A stretch of DNA of 64,000 nt from Flaccisagitta enflata (GCA_965153355.1 OZ231126.1:107136001-107200000); one strand, 5' to 3'; positions 1 through 11,438 are shown, counted from the first letter of the stretch. Numbers and translations: made by a program. The notes: generated by a model from the sequence alone, not told the origin.

Positions 1-44
1 TCTTTTGGTCTAGTTAATGTTTTATACTTTGTCATGAATTTTAG

Positions 45-836
45 GCGCTGAGAAGAAGAAAGTGGAACGCTCATCGCAAACGAAATTGTTCATGTTCAAC
101 ACGGATGATGCTCGGGATCACCGCGTTTATCAAAGTTTATCGTCTATTCCCGGAAGTGAACACAGGGACCAAGAGGGGGCGAATTTGGGAGTTGCCTCGG
201 CGCATTACATCAATACAAATCCGTTTGTAGAGGACCCATCCTGAGGCCCCAAAGGAGGTATCTAGTGTGGACTCACCTCCTCCAGCTCCTCCTCTTCATT
301 TGGCGCCTCTTCCTCCTCCAGCGTCTCCTCCTCCGTCACCTACTTTTCCTATCCTCCCCCGCCTTCTCCTCTGGATACAGTTGATGCGGCTACGGGTGGG
401 TTTGAGGACCAGAAGCCTACCCCACGATCGCTCCATCGCTCCTCCGCGTCCGCCTCCTCCTCCGTCAAATGTGAGGGGTGCTGTCGGGGGGTTAAATGGC
501 GCTGATGGCCGATGGGATAACGACAACGCTTTTGCTGACAATTGCCCTCCACGTGATCGATCCATGGCTCCTCCTCGACCTGCTCTTCCTCCACACGGAT
601 GGAATGCTTTGGATGCAGCTGACGAGGCTGTTGGTGGTCGAAATTCGCTGGGCAGGCGCGCATCATCCGTTTCTTCTCAACCAAGTCCTCAACGCGTGAC
701 TGTCAACGCCTCATCTCTGACGCGCGATGGTCCGAGACTTCCTAGGCATGTTGCTTTCTTCAATGGACAACACCCAGAGATCCGCGTTGCATTTCCTCCC
801 TTTCCAGAATTGGAAGGATTGAGAGATGATGAATAA
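45..836 (+). pseudogene. Proline-rich 3' exon of an unrecognised gene, with a frame change
   Basis: A pyrimidine-rich stretch ending ATTTTAG at 44 looks like a splice acceptor, so coding probably enters from outside the window. The first frame (45-244) begins AEKKKVERSS and stops with TGA at 242-244. A second frame open from about 227 carries on, starting HPEAPKEVSS, and runs to TAA at 834-836. It is rich in PPP runs and contains two similar blocks around R(D/S)RS(I/M)APPRP. The change of frame near 230-244 suggests a one-base-scale indel or a small unrecognised intron. The TAA lies inside GAATAAATC, which could double as a polyadenylation signal. I recognise no domain. It could be a host gene or a retroelement gag tail. 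Confidence 0.4.
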
Positions 837-1903
837 ATCTCTTGCTTCTCGTCAAACTTGAATTATAAGAGAAGCTCAACATTCCCATATTGGATAAAAT
901 CTAATTTTAAAGCAATGAGTATTGTTAGTTGCGGATATGCGACTGTAAAAGCCAGTTTTTGGTTAGTTGGCATTTTGGTCCGTTGGTCGGTCCGTCAGTT
1001 GGCCCGTTGGTAGGTCCATTAGTAAAAAAAAGTCTATTTTGAGGCTGTTTACTCCTACTTTATCATCCGTGACTATTGTTGCTATGGATACAGCCTTACT
1101 TTTTTATGTATTCTATTGGTCAGTTTGTCTGTGACACTTTTTTTAACAATCCACATGTTGCATGTTACTGGTTTATTTAGCCCTGTTTGTTTTATCTAGC
1201 CTTGTTCATTTTTACTGAGTATTTTTATTACGTGTTTTACTGACGAGAAATTTTGAGTTCAATCTCATTTGCATATTGTGGTTTATGTGAGGATTATGCA
1301 AAATGTAGTGAAATGTCGCTTCTGTATTGCTTTTTTTTCCACATTTTGAAATTTAACAATGATTTAAGAGTAAAAAAAGTAAATTTATGTTTTAAGGCCA
1401 ACCAAATAATTAACAGTATATTTTTACATGTATTGTTCACAATGTATAAATATGAAACTATGCTGAGTAATGAATTTTTTTAAAAACCCTATTATCTAAC
1501 TCGTCGTGGCATATCAAACATTTCTGGGACTCCATTTTATTATGTTTGCATAGAGGTCATTAAGGAATAAACCTTACTGATTTGGCCTCGTAATACTGTG
1601 TATTGTTAATTTGTTATTAGAAGGTGAGCGTGGCTTTTTGATATATGTAGTCAATCAGTGAACGTCATCTCATAGAATATGTGTTTGTGTTAAAAAGATT
1701 TGTGTTTGATGGATTTTTATATATTTTTGATTGATCCAGTACTGATTTATGCCATTTTTGTATGAATCATGATCAAAAAGCGCTTAAACTTTGCATTAAC
1801 AATAAAAATCCGTCATGAAATAGTATATTTTGTCGTTGTTTAATTAAAATACCTTCAGAAAGAAACACAGAGAGAAACACAAAGGTAACCTGAAGTTGTT
1901 ACA
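837..1903. other. AT-rich non-coding stretch
   Basis: No supportable gene. Short TTGGTCGGTCCGTCAGTTGG-type runs at about 960-1015 resemble the GGTC/GGTT arrays elsewhere in the window. The one ORF above 60 codons (1253-1483) is low complexity and has no domain I recognise. Confidence 0.5.
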
Positions 1904-2035
1904 TTGAAGAGTTGCTGTCGTCCAGGTTCGATTTCATCAGGTACATTTACCTTTAATCAAAGTTTGACTCAGGATGATTTATTGGTAGATATTACTTGCT
2001 TAATGCAATTGTCCTACTGCGAAAGAGAAGCCCTC

Positions 2036-2141
2036 TCAAGTCCATCCTCAAGTCCATCCTCAAGTCCATCCTCAAGTCCATCCTCAAGTCCATCCTCAAA
2101 TCCATCCTCAAGTCCATCTTCAAGTCCATCCTCAAGTCCAT
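2036..2141 (+). repeat. 12-bp minisatellite (TCAAGTCCATCC)n
   Basis: About nine tandem copies of a 12-mer, two with single-base changes. Twelve is a multiple of three, so all frames stay open and read (SSPS)n or (KSIL)n. It ends just upstream of the ATG of the membrane protein at 2179. Confidence 0.9.
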
Positions 2142-2178
2142 CCAAAGTCCGCCCTCAAGACCATCCGCCATCCAAAGA

Positions 2179-2625
2179 ATGAAGCCGAAGATCGTCTGTG
2201 TGGCCGCCATTTTATCCGGCCTCATTGTCATGGCAAACGGATTTCCGGTTGAAGGGGATCCTGACGCCCTCAACAACTACGACATCCTCCCGAATGTCAA
2301 CGCCACCACCGCCACCTCCACCGCCTCTGCCGCCGTTGCCACCACCACTGCATCGATGCTGCTGCATAGTGCTGATACATCCAAGGGTTCTTCTGAAGAT
2401 CCTTTAGACAAGATCTTAAAGGTTCTTCAGATCCTATGGGGTGTAGCAGCGTTTTGCGTCATCATCGGTGCGTCTGTATGGGCGGCAAAACGCGGCGAGG
2501 CTGTGGATTTGGAGAATGGATGGGCAGGGATGGTCGTGCGCGTGCTCTTGCGCACGCGCGATGGCGTCGCGTCCTTCCGAGAAAGAAGAGAAGCTCGTCG
2601 TGAGAACAGGGATCTAGTTTGCTAG
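2179..2625 (+). CDS. Small single-pass membrane protein with signal peptide (148 aa), unrecognised
   Basis: The frame is open upstream through the 12-bp repeat, but the ATG at 2179 is chosen because MKPKIVCVAAILSGLIVMANG is an excellent signal peptide that would be buried otherwise. Next comes a short ectodomain rich in Ala, Thr and Ser with an N-glycosylation site (NVNATT). A hydrophobic segment (ILWGVAAFCVIIGASVWAA, about residues 90-108) follows, then a basic Arg-rich cytoplasmic tail. The gene ends with TAG at 2623-2625. I recognise no family. Type I topology is inferred. Similar short Ser/Thr/Pro-rich ectodomain-plus-TM proteins occur in hosts and in viruses, so origin is open. Confidence 0.5.
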   Translation: MKPKIVCVAAILSGLIVMANGFPVEGDPDALNNYDILPNVNATTATSTASAAVATTTASMLLHSADTSKGSSEDPLDKILKVLQILWGVAAFCVIIGASVWAAKRGEAVDLENGWAGMVVRVLLRTRDGVASFRERREARRENRDLVC

Positions 2626-2949
2626 ATACCCCGACTTAACATTTCTTAAGAGCCCTTTTAAGGGCTCGCCAATCCTCTAAAAAGATATACCAAGATAGTA
2701 CAATAGTGTAAAAGTACAATTAAAAACAATACTGTGTTCTTTTCTTTTCATTATTAACATGCCATGACAGACAAGTTTTACCCAGCGGCTAGAAATAGAA
2801 TTACAAAGAGCAAAACAAATGCACAATAGCCAGTTTTAATGCCTAACGCAAAAATCAACTAGAAATCTCGACTTTCAATTTCACTTTTTTTTTTGATCCA
2901 TGTTGAGTTCAAGTTGAAGGTCGCATTTACGGTATGGGTAAGGATGGGG

Positions 2950-3480
<531 letters not shown>

Positions 3481-3717
3481 ACAAAACGACGACGATGAAA
3501 TGAACGCTGCTTAAGACGTGGAATGAGGAAGAGGAATAAGCATCTCTATAAAACGCCATCACATTTGAATTTTTACATTTTCCGCGTAAACTTGCGCGCT
3601 TTGTCGTGGGCACTCAAAATTTTTTTTAATTTTAATAATTCATTCATGAAATCTGTATAAAAGAGTAAGTTTGCCGGTCTGAGATCATTATTGTGGCGTC
3701 TTAAACCTTTGCTTTTG

Positions 3718-3748
<31 letters not shown>

Positions 3749-3758
3749 CTTTCACATG

Positions 3759-4050
3759 CGATGAAATATGAAAATAACATCAACTGTAGCCTCATTAATT
3801 CTATACCATCGTTTGTGACTTTACTTTAGTAAATCTGATTTTTTAGGTTTGATAGAGCACTTTTGAAATGGTCGGTCGGTCGGTCTTTTTTTTTCTTATA
3901 CGATGAAATATCAAAGTAACACCAACTCAAGCCTCATTATTTTAATACCATCGTTTGCGACTTTACTGTAGTAAATCCGATTTTTAATTTGATAGAGCAC
4001 TTCTGAAATAGCTGTGTCCGTTGGTCGGTTGGTCGGTCGGTCGATTCATT
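3759..4050 (+). repeat. Tandem duplication, unit ~140 bp, ending in (GGTC)n
   Basis: ATGAAATATGAAAATAACAT at 3760 recurs as ATGAAATATCAAAGTAACAC at 3903. Both copies continue through CCATCGTTTG and GATAGAGCACTT into runs of GGTC. The end of each unit resembles the 3' array of the short elements seen near 54-60 kb. Confidence 0.75.
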
Positions 4051-4171
4051 TGTTGGTCATTTGGGTGATTTGATGGTCATTTGGGTAAGGAACTCATTTA
4101 TTAGTCAACGTCTTACACTTTATTGGCCTTTTTGGCCTCATTCTTTTGCATTCACAGTGATTTAAACCATC

Positions 4172-4586
4172 ATGGAGTCTCCAAAGGTTACCAATTTCCA
4201 TATGCGCAGCGAACAGACGAAGAATATCAAACGTAGTCTTCAAAAGAACCTTGCCAAATTCGAAAAGCTATGGTAAGTTACTATGTATTCCATGAATATA
4301 TTACTGTGTGATTTGCTTCTTATGTCGCGCTGTGATTCCCTTTTCAGAAATGTATGACCATTTAGTCGAAAAGTTTTACAGCTACTACAAACCGGGCACA
4401 GCGTGTACTCGTTGCGATAACATTTTTTACACGTGTCCCACATGGGTCAATCATATCAAAACCGAACACAGTATCTTAGTGCCAAATTTCGCCCACTTTA
4501 ACAAACACCTTCCTATTGTGCAAAAAGACATGCAAATTCAAGAGGCCATGCTTTTCTCAGCTCTGCATGCTAATGCGTCTTCTTAA
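4172..4586 (+). pseudogene. C2H2 zinc-finger fragment with a possible small intron
   Basis: ATG at 4172 opens a 33-codon frame that runs into GTAAGT at 4272, a strong donor. TTCCCTTTTCAG at 4336-4347 is a matching acceptor. Downstream, 4348-4586 encodes a perfect C2H2 finger (C-x2-C-x12-H-x4-H, within CTRCDNIF...HIKTEH) and ends TAA at 4584-4586. Splicing the two sites does not keep the frame of the ATG, so either the donor or the start is wrong or the gene is decayed. A tyrosine-recombinase domain follows within 40 bp in another frame. A finger beside a recombinase suggests a Crypton/DIRS-type or domesticated recombinase gene, but that is inference. Confidence 0.4.
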
Positions 4587-5137
4587 TGTTATTTGTCTCT
4601 TCTCTTTTTCGAGACAGTCTCATCCTGTCATTGTCTTACACCTTGCTTTTTCGCCACGACGAAATAGCCTTTATTTCTTGTGCCCATTTATTTCATGTTG
4701 ACGGTGGTTTGAAGATTTTTATTCCATCGTCCAAGACCAATGTTTACAAAAATGGCAACACAGCGTTGCTTGCTAAGAGCCAAGTTTTGGCTTTGCTTGA
4801 GAGGTATCTTGCTCTGGCGCGTCTATCTGTGGGCGACCATCATTTTCTCTTTGGACCAATTATTAGGCAGGGAGGAAGAGACTGCATTGATAACTGCAAA
4901 CTTTTGTATAATTCATACCGAAAAATTTTACGGTCAACTCTCATGTCCTACAATCTCAACCCCGATCTCTATGGGTTTCATAGTTGTCGCAAAGGCGGAG
5001 CCACGACTCTCGCTAAGAGTGCAACCAATTACGAGTTGCTAAGCGCGGGCAGATGGAAAAGTGCTCGCTCGTTGTCACATTATGTGAAAATATCCAATAA
5101 GAGGAAATTGCAGTTCTCCCGTGCACTCGCTGGCTAA
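4586..5137 (+). pseudogene. Tyrosine recombinase catalytic domain (DIRS/Crypton type)
   Basis: The 183-residue frame reads RDSLILSLSYTLLFRHDEI at its start, the classical first catalytic-arginine region (R23). It then shows Lys50 in SSKTN, the H-x-x-R pair (HSCR, H132/R135), Trp157 in GRWKS and Tyr166 in SHYVKI. The complete R-K-H-R-W-Y set is therefore present. Such enzymes cut and rejoin DNA through a phosphotyrosine. The N-terminal core-binding domain is not in this frame, and the preceding finger ORF is out of frame, so I treat it as a fragment or a gene with an unresolved intron or frameshift. The frame ends TAA at 5135-5137. No split or inverted repeats of a full DIRS element are obvious nearby. 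Confidence 0.65.
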
Positions 5138-5500
5138 TAATTGGTTAGGTTAGTATCGGTGGAAACTAAGGTAGTAATCAATAGGGTCAGTATAACCTAC
5201 TACTTGACTTTGGTTTTACATTAATCAATTAACATTAATAACATTCATTTCAAGTTACAGGTTTTTCAATTTCAGGTTACTTATAACATCTTTCCGTTTC
5301 AGATTTGCAAGTCTATTAGTACAGTGTTACTCCTCATTCTTATAACCTATTTTCTCCCCCCCCCCCTTTCCTCTCCCTCCCCCCAGCTTGCCCAATTTCA
5401 GTTCAATGACCATTCCGGTCGTTCATCGATGTTTGTGGTTCATCAAAGATCCAAGTTTCCTGTTTGTCTCAAGACTCCATTCTCCATTCTCAAAAGACCT
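5138..5500. other. Intergenic, no gene seen
   Basis: A poly-C/T stretch at 5347-5384 (CTCCCCCCCCCC, CTCTCCCTCCCCCC) and AT-rich sequence. Nothing else supportable. Confidence 0.4.
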
Positions 5501-5758
5501 TTATTGTTCTGTAGTTAGGGGGATATACAGCTCACAGCTCACAGTTAGGCAGTAATTTAGCAGTAAAACCGTTGCAAGGTTGTATGTGTGAATTACACTA
5601 CCTTTGAGCCAACTATTTGCTCTTCTACTGCCTTCTTTCGCTCTTTCTTTTGAGGGACGCAGGTTTTTCTCCGACGCGAATTTGTCAAATCTTTCACTTT
5701 CCTCGTCACTTTTGCTTGACGAAGAAATTTGATTATCGCACATAAAGCCCGCCATTGC
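5501..5758 (-). pseudogene. Truncated copy of the MAG(F/L)MCD gene, 5' end only
   Basis: ATG at 5758 starts MAGFMCDNQISSSS, and the next ~65 residues follow the start of the gene at 35278 (+), including ERFDKF and RPSKERAK. This copy keeps the GSRRANSWLKGS and HTYNLAT region in frame, where the 35-kb copy has lost the frame. Similarity ends about 5580; the frame then reads unrelated residues to its stop. The upstream non-coding sequence (5810-6500) also matches the upstream sequence of the 35-kb gene, so this is one arm of an inverted duplication. Function unknown. Confidence 0.65.
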
Positions 5759-5799
5759 GGCGGTATGACAATAACGCAAAACGTGAGATGACGATGTTG

Positions 5800-6500
5800 A
5801 AGAGAAATACAACGTAAATAAGAGCCTCCAGGGGATTAGGAGACCGGTTCTTCTTATAAGTGATAAAATTAAATATGATCAATTATGATAGCAATTATTG
5901 AGAGCGTTAAGGAGAGCAACTTGTGAGAGTGTCTATGAGAGTGACTATAATAAATATCACACGATCGTCTTGTTTGGTGTAGTATGTTTATGCTATCAAG
6001 CTTGTTCTTTTATCTTGAATATTGCTAATTAGCTAATTTGTATACTGTGGTGTTTTTAAAAAAATTTGGTCGAAAACTATCGTGAATGATGAATGGATTC
6101 ATGTTTCAGTATGGAAAATCGTCCCAAGAGATGGTATTAATGTGTGTTGAGAAGAAAACTATTTAGGGTATCATATATATTGATAACTTACCGACCAGTT
6201 GAAAATGTACTCGATTTTGGGGTGAATAAAAGATGTTCGCGTTTTTGCTTTGAAATATAGTACCTAACATTATAACGTATATACATGTAATCAACAATGT
6301 TTGAGTTGGCCAAAGTGCCACATCACCAAATATGTAATCGGTTTGACTGAAACTGCCTATTGCAGTATGCCGATGTTTGTTATAGAGGATTTTTCTTTTG
6401 TGTGTCTGTTTGTTTAGTTAATTTAGTAAGTGGTGACCATATTTATAGCCTTTTGCGCGGCAACGGTCGAATTAACGCGATGAGCTCGTGGGTCGGTTAT
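5800..6500 (-). repeat. Inverted-duplication arm, left (matches 33004-33700 and 35095-35160 +)
   Basis: Matching landmarks in opposite orientation: GAGACCGGTTCTTCTTATA at 5840 against TATAAGAAGAACCGGTCTC at 35094; TATAGCCTTTTGCGCGGC at 6445 against GCCGCGCAAAAGGCTATA at 33017. The right arm holds about 1.4 kb absent here (roughly 33715-35090). Confidence 0.7.
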
Positions 6501-7148
6501 AATTGTTCGTGAAAAAGAGGACTAAGGACTGATCATGATTTGATTTTAATCATTTAAGTATTTACATCGAAAATAGTGCACTGTAGGCGTTTTTTGATGG
6601 ATCCTTAGACGCGATCAAAAGAACTAGAAAAAAGTGATCTTTTGTTGAATTCTCTAGCATAGAACCCTGATAACTAAAGTCAGTACACCCTGACCTCTGG
6701 ATTCAGCCCAAACAAGAGGTCATTTTGAGCAATTGGCTGGGGTACAGTAAAACTGTTTTCTAGATGAAAAAATGTACAAAAAACTCTTTCATGACCGTTC
6801 TAATGAACTAAAAATACAATAACAGCGGCGATTTTTCTCATTTTTGCCTTGATTGCTTTTCATGGTGTTGTATCACTAAAAAACAAGTGGAGGTGGCACT
6901 GGTTGCTCTATTCTACCCATAATTGAAAACAAAAGTTGAGCTGGTCAGTTGTAATCTTGTCTATAAATGTACAACTTATCATGCATTTGCTTATAGAAAC
7001 CTAAAATTGCCTATTGAAGGTCAAACATAAACTGTAATAGTAGCATGGGGAGGTGTCAAAATGAGTTTACCCTGAAAAAATAACAAAATATGGCTAAATA
7101 CAGTGAAAAACTTAATATCTAGTGATTTCTGTGTGGTGCACCCAAAAG
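6501..7148. other. AT-rich, no gene seen
   Basis: No coding sequence or RNA gene recognised. CATTTAAGTATTTACATCGAAAA at about 6550 recurs at about 7296, marking the edges of a local rearrangement. Confidence 0.4.
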
Positions 7149-7456
7149 GAATGTAACGAAATTGATCAATAAATGAATAATCATAAAGGTGAGTATGAAT
7201 AAATTGTATAAGATAGTTGGTGTGGCGATTAAGCATACTTGTATTCTCTTTCTTTAATGTTAGGAAAGTGTTAACCGTAATTAACAATCTTAATCATTCA
7301 ATTAAGTATTTACATCGAAAAGGAATGTAACAAAATTGATTAATAAATGAATAATCATAAAGGTGAGTATGAATAAATCGTATAAGATAGTTGGTGTGGC
7401 GATTAAGCATACTTGTATTCTCTTTCTTTAATGTTAGGAAAGTGTTAACTGTAATT
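7149..7456 (+). repeat. Direct duplication, two ~135-bp copies
   Basis: 7149-7282 and 7321-7456 are nearly identical (AAAGGAATGTAACGAAATTG through GGAAAGTGTTAACCGTAATT), separated by ~38 bp. The few differences imply a recent event. Confidence 0.85.
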
Positions 7457-7876
7457 CAAGAAAGTTGTGTAAGCTGAAAAATCAACTTGATCGATATATG
7501 ATGCAAAGTTGTACTAAACCTCGGCCAACTGGTTTATCAGCTATATCATCATAATACAATAAATATGATGTTATTTTAACAACTTTGTGACTAATTTTCA
7601 AATTTTCTATTTTCTTCCATGAATTCTTTTGGGCGCCCTATTATTCTTGTATTCTTCTATTATTCTTCCATTAATGTAATGTTTGATCGTCACGCCAACC
7701 AAGTAGGACAAAGACCAATTATTAAAGTTGTCTTTGTAAATCATGAGATGTCAATCAAAATGAGTATCGAACTCTACTAGTACAAATAACCGAAACATGA
7801 GATGTATGTTTTTAAAACATAGTTTAGATCATAACTGGCTTCAGCAAATCGAATTGAATTTAACAAGTTTTGGATT

Positions 7877-8152
7877 TCACTCTGACCTCAATATGTATTT
7901 AAAACGATAGTATAGATGATGGGATTTTCGAGGATGTGTCGATGTACATTCTACGCCGAACCGTTCGCTCACAATAACCGTTTCCGTAAACCAGAAGTCA
8001 GCACCGTAAGTCGAGCACTTCCGGCCACGCCTCCTCTCCTCCGTCGAAACGGAGATTCCTCCAAAAAATCCCCATTTCCTCCACTCGGATGTTGAGTGGA
8101 GAGAGATTTGAATATTTGCGTCAAGAATAATCCTCTCCTCCTCCAAGATCAA
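7877..8152 (-). CDS. Unrecognised ORF with a relative at 39.7 kb
   Basis: A 91-codon frame whose middle (RKCSTYGADFWFTE, IVSERFGVE) resembles a frame at 39704-39886 on the plus strand (FGADFRFTN, IVRERNGSE). Conservation of GADFxFT..xxIVxERxGxE in two diverged copies argues that this was protein-coding, or at least that both copies belong to one repeat family. I recognise no known domain. The ORF start is uncertain. Confidence 0.35.
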   Translation of the reverse strand: MILEEERIILDANIQISLHSTSEWRKWGFFGGISVSTEERRRGRKCSTYGADFWFTETVIVSERFGVECTSTHPRKSHHLYYRFKYILRSE

Positions 8153-8224
8153 ATTGCTCGTATTATCGACGTCGTCGCCTTTTCTGATTGGTGGAGAATG
8201 TGCGAAATGTTATGATGAAAGAAT

Positions 8225-8356
<132 letters not shown>

Positions 8357-8464
8357 TGCGATTTCATTTTGAATGTAATAAGCGTGAGTTGGGTATTCAA
8401 ATAATGGACGAGCATTAATTTGTATGGGTGGTATTTTTTTGCATATAATTCAATCCAATTATTA

Positions 8465-9515
8465 TCAAGTTTCCAGTACTACAATTGAAGAGATATGTCT
8501 ATCGACAATCTCACCGGAGGATAGTCGAATTTTGAATCTGCGCGGGTGATGTATATCTTCGTTTAGGATTTTGATTATTCTGCCACTGGGCCAGTACTCT
8601 CTCGAGGAGTACGTCAACTGGATGAGTACTAGTTGGCCCAGCGTGATGTTTGTCGATTTGACCTTTTTTCTTTTCCTAAGGCTCTCGATATATGTTGACT
8701 TGAAGATACGCCAGAATTCGTCGAGTAGGAATTGCGTCGAGCGCCATCCGTGTCTTAGGCAATCGTACGACTCTGTCTGTGGGGGAACAATGTGACGAGT
8801 GGAATCAACATATAAGTATGGATAGAGGAAGTGTGCTGGTGTGAGTATGTGAGTGTCATCGATGTCGGTCAAGGCTGCCGTAATTGGTCTGTGGTTCATC
8901 ATATAACTGGCACCATATAGTATACTTTTGAAGTCGTCGTAATCAATATTTCTTGTGCCTACAACGCTTCTTAGTAATTTTTTAGCTAAACCTATTAGCC
9001 TTTCCCACGCTCCTCCTGCTTGCCCGCAATATGCGGGTCCAAAGTGCCACTCAACTCCTATTATTTCTAGTTCTTTCTTCAAGTTTGTTTGATTCAACTC
9101 ATAAATGGCATTTTTGATTTCATTATCTGTCGCCGCTAGATTGCTCCCGTTATCTGAGTAAAGTTTTCTCAGTGATGGGAACTGTGAGAAAATTTTAATC
9201 AAGGCGTTAATTAGACTAGATGATGTCATGTCTCTGAGTGGAATTAGTGTAATTGCTCGTGTTGACATGCAGCATGCAAGTAATACAAAGAGTTTAATGG
9301 TTCCTCTTCCTTTGTGTCTGAGGTGAAATGGACCTAATGCATTGATTCCCGTGTTATAGAAGGGTGGAATGACTTCAATTCTCTCTGTTGGTAGATCACC
9401 TTCTCTCTGTTTTCCTAGTCGTTTGTTTAATCTTTGACAAGTGATGCATTTTGAGATCACACAATGTGCAGTCTCTTTCTTCTTTAAAGACTTGAGTAGA
9501 TTGTCAACATAAAAG
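8465..9515 (-). pseudogene. BEL/Pao integrase
   Basis: Minus-strand BEL/Pao integrase, part of the reading frame 9628-8465. The zinc-binding C-x2-C (KCITCQRL) is present but the preceding His pair is gone. The core shows YSDNGSN (second Asp) and GGAWERLIG (catalytic Glu). The first catalytic position reads INALGPF, where the related plus-strand copy reads IDALGPF, so the first Asp has become Asn here and the enzyme should be inactive. The C-terminal part has the family's LTPAHFL, LDEFWRIF and YWPSGRI blocks and ends VVLET. Upstream the frame runs straight into an RT YVDN box, so an internal deletion removed the RT thumb, RNase H and the integrase N-terminus. Integrase joins the element cDNA to host DNA. 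Confidence 0.85.
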
Positions 9516-9916
9516 TTGTGTAGTAGTGTTAGATATGTCTTTTCCGAAATGTTATTTTTTTCTCTTTCTGCATTAGCACAAAGTTTGAGATATTTGGCGA
9601 AGAAGTAATACCAAACATATGGCGACAAGATTCGATCATTATGATATGTTTCATGCTCTCATCTGACCACCAAGGGTATCTAAGTGAAGGTTTATCATAT
9701 TCCTCTAATAGGATCATATAGAAGAAGTTTGTTATGTCAGCGCTAATGGTATATTTTTCTTTGCGGAAGCCGAGAATGATTGTTATTAGGTTATTCAATA
9801 AATCTGGACCACAGAAGAGATATTTATTGAGATAGTGTTTGCCCACTACGGCCTCTTTGGGGGCATCTAGATTTGGTATTATTCTAGTGTGTCCTTCTTC
9901 TAATGTCATTTTCATC
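9516..9916 (-). pseudogene. BEL/Pao reverse transcriptase, fingers and palm
   Basis: The frame covers RT motifs: TRIIPNLDAP, FCGPDLLNN, ISADITNFFYMI (motif A, catalytic Asp) and RYPWW, typical of the BEL/Pao family. It ends near 9529. The frame 9628-8465 then continues with HNFYVDNLL, the YxDD box with its second Asp changed to Asn. The two frames overlap between 9529 and 9628 but differ in phase, so a frameshift sits there. The upstream end is cut by the inverted-repeat insertion at 9917-10567. Non-functional copy. Confidence 0.8.
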
Positions 9917-10567
9917 TGTAACGGGTTGTCCAAAAAAAAGTGACTAAGCTAGAATTTTTTCAAAAAAATTTGAAATTTTTTTTATGAGTCAATATTTTGA
10001 AAATGAAATTAACTGTATAAAAAAATCTTATTTTTTTCAATTTTGTGAAACAAATATTCATATAAACATGAAAAAATAAAATGTTTGCATAAATCAGTTT
10101 TGACATAAATAATTAGTGGTTTTTAAGAAACAAATATGTTTATTAGGTCCCATCTGAAATAAATGCAATTATTTATAAGCCTCCAAGCTTTGGTTTAAAA
10201 GATTTGAGTAGAAAAAAAAAGATGTTTTTTAAAAGTATCTTTTGTTTTATTATATGTTTATATTCTTATAATTTTTCTTAGGTTTTTTATCAGTTTTTGA
10301 GTCGTCCTTAACTATAAATAGTGAATCTATAAAAAATTTTTATTTTTTTTTATAGAAAATTTTTAACAAAAATCAAGGCGGTCCAAAATCAGAATCAGTT
10401 TATTGTAAATAATTTGAAATATACAGAAAATGTACAAAAATCATAGTAATGAAAAAAAATTCTCCTGCACTATATCTTGTTGGCAATAAAAGAGATTTTA
10501 CTCAAATATCTTTTTACAAAAGATATGAGAAAATGAAAGTCATTTTTTTTTTTGACCACCCGTTACA
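9917..10567. mobile_element. Non-autonomous inverted-repeat element inside the BEL RT
   Basis: The ends are GTAACGGGTTGTCCAAAAAA and, in reverse complement, GTAACGGGTGGTCAAAAAAA, continuing as imperfect inverted repeats to AGTGACT / AATGACT (about 27 bp). The interior is very AT-rich and has no ORF. The flanking BEL RT sequence continues on both sides. TA dinucleotides at both outer ends fit a Tc1/mariner-like TA target, but the exact boundary is ambiguous because the termini are palindromic with the target. Confidence 0.7.
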
Positions 10568-10569
10568 AA

Positions 10570-11066
10570 CAATCCTTTTCTTAATTCAGGATTAAGTTCG
10601 AATTTTCTTTTGAGTTAGGCATGTCTGTTCATGGTCATTTTATAAAAATCTATTGTTCTAAACAGATCTGCTGTTGGTTGTCTGCCTAGAACCCATGGCA
10701 TTGTAATTTGCCATCTACCCTCTTCTTCATTGAAATGAATCGACTCCTCCATCTGTTTGAGACTTTTTTTATCATTGACTGATCTGCGTGTAACTTCCTG
10801 TGGGTATAACTCAAAATCTTGTGATATGAAGTCCATACAGAAAGCACGGTTTATCAGATCTATGACTGCAAATTTCTTCACATTGATGCAAAATATCTAT
10901 TTATATTGTTTACAGATTGTGAGGGAATTTTTGGTCCAATGATGGCGGGGCCAAAGTGAGTGCCCAATGCCATAGGTTGATTTGGTGGGCCGATATGATT
11001 ATGACCAGTGAAGAAATAATATGCATAGTTTGCATCAAGCAAGACTCCAATTGAATTATTTTCCAA
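10570..11066 (-). pseudogene. BEL/Pao RT N-terminal region
   Basis: Two short frames (11066-10878 and 10881-10615) carry sequence preceding RT in BEL/Pao Pol: LLDANYAYYF and a GTHFGPAIIGP block, then EEGRWQITMPW, the conserved 'grY.v.LPW' segment. A phase change near 10880 and an in-frame TAA at 10615 break it, after which RKFELNPELRKG continues in frame up to the insertion at 10567. Clearly a decayed copy. Confidence 0.7.
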
Positions 11067-11102
11067 TGTGTTAATTTTAAGATTTTTCAGATGTTCAAAT
11101 TT

Positions 11103-11438
11103 TTAAAGATCATCAGGATTTGGGGGTATTTCATTTTCTGTATTGAGTGTATATGCAATAAGGGCTCTTTTGACATTCAATTCAAATGTATCATTTAAGT
11201 TTGATACTTTGAATGAAGTTATTGATCTTTCTGTTTTGTCATTGTTATCAAATGTGTTTAAGCTAACATGTACCAAATGTCTTGTAGTATTCAGTTCATC
11301 GGCTAGTTTGTCAGTTATGGCGGAAACATTTGCTCCAGTATCAATGAGAGCATATGTTGAGCGTTGGATACCACCAGACCTGAATAATATTGGGACGATT
11401 GGTCTAGTGGCACCATGTCGCCCAACACATGCCGCCAT
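11103..11438 (-). pseudogene. BEL/Pao aspartic protease
   Basis: TYALIDTGANVSAITDKLADEL holds the D-T-G active site of a retropepsin with its usual hydrophobic context. The frame is the same as that of the zinc-knuckle gag upstream, from which it is separated by one TGA codon (11442-11444), and the same as that of the RT region downstream, from which one TAA (11103-11105) separates it. The protease would cut the Gag-Pol polyprotein. The TGA may be decay or a recoding stop. Confidence 0.75.
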
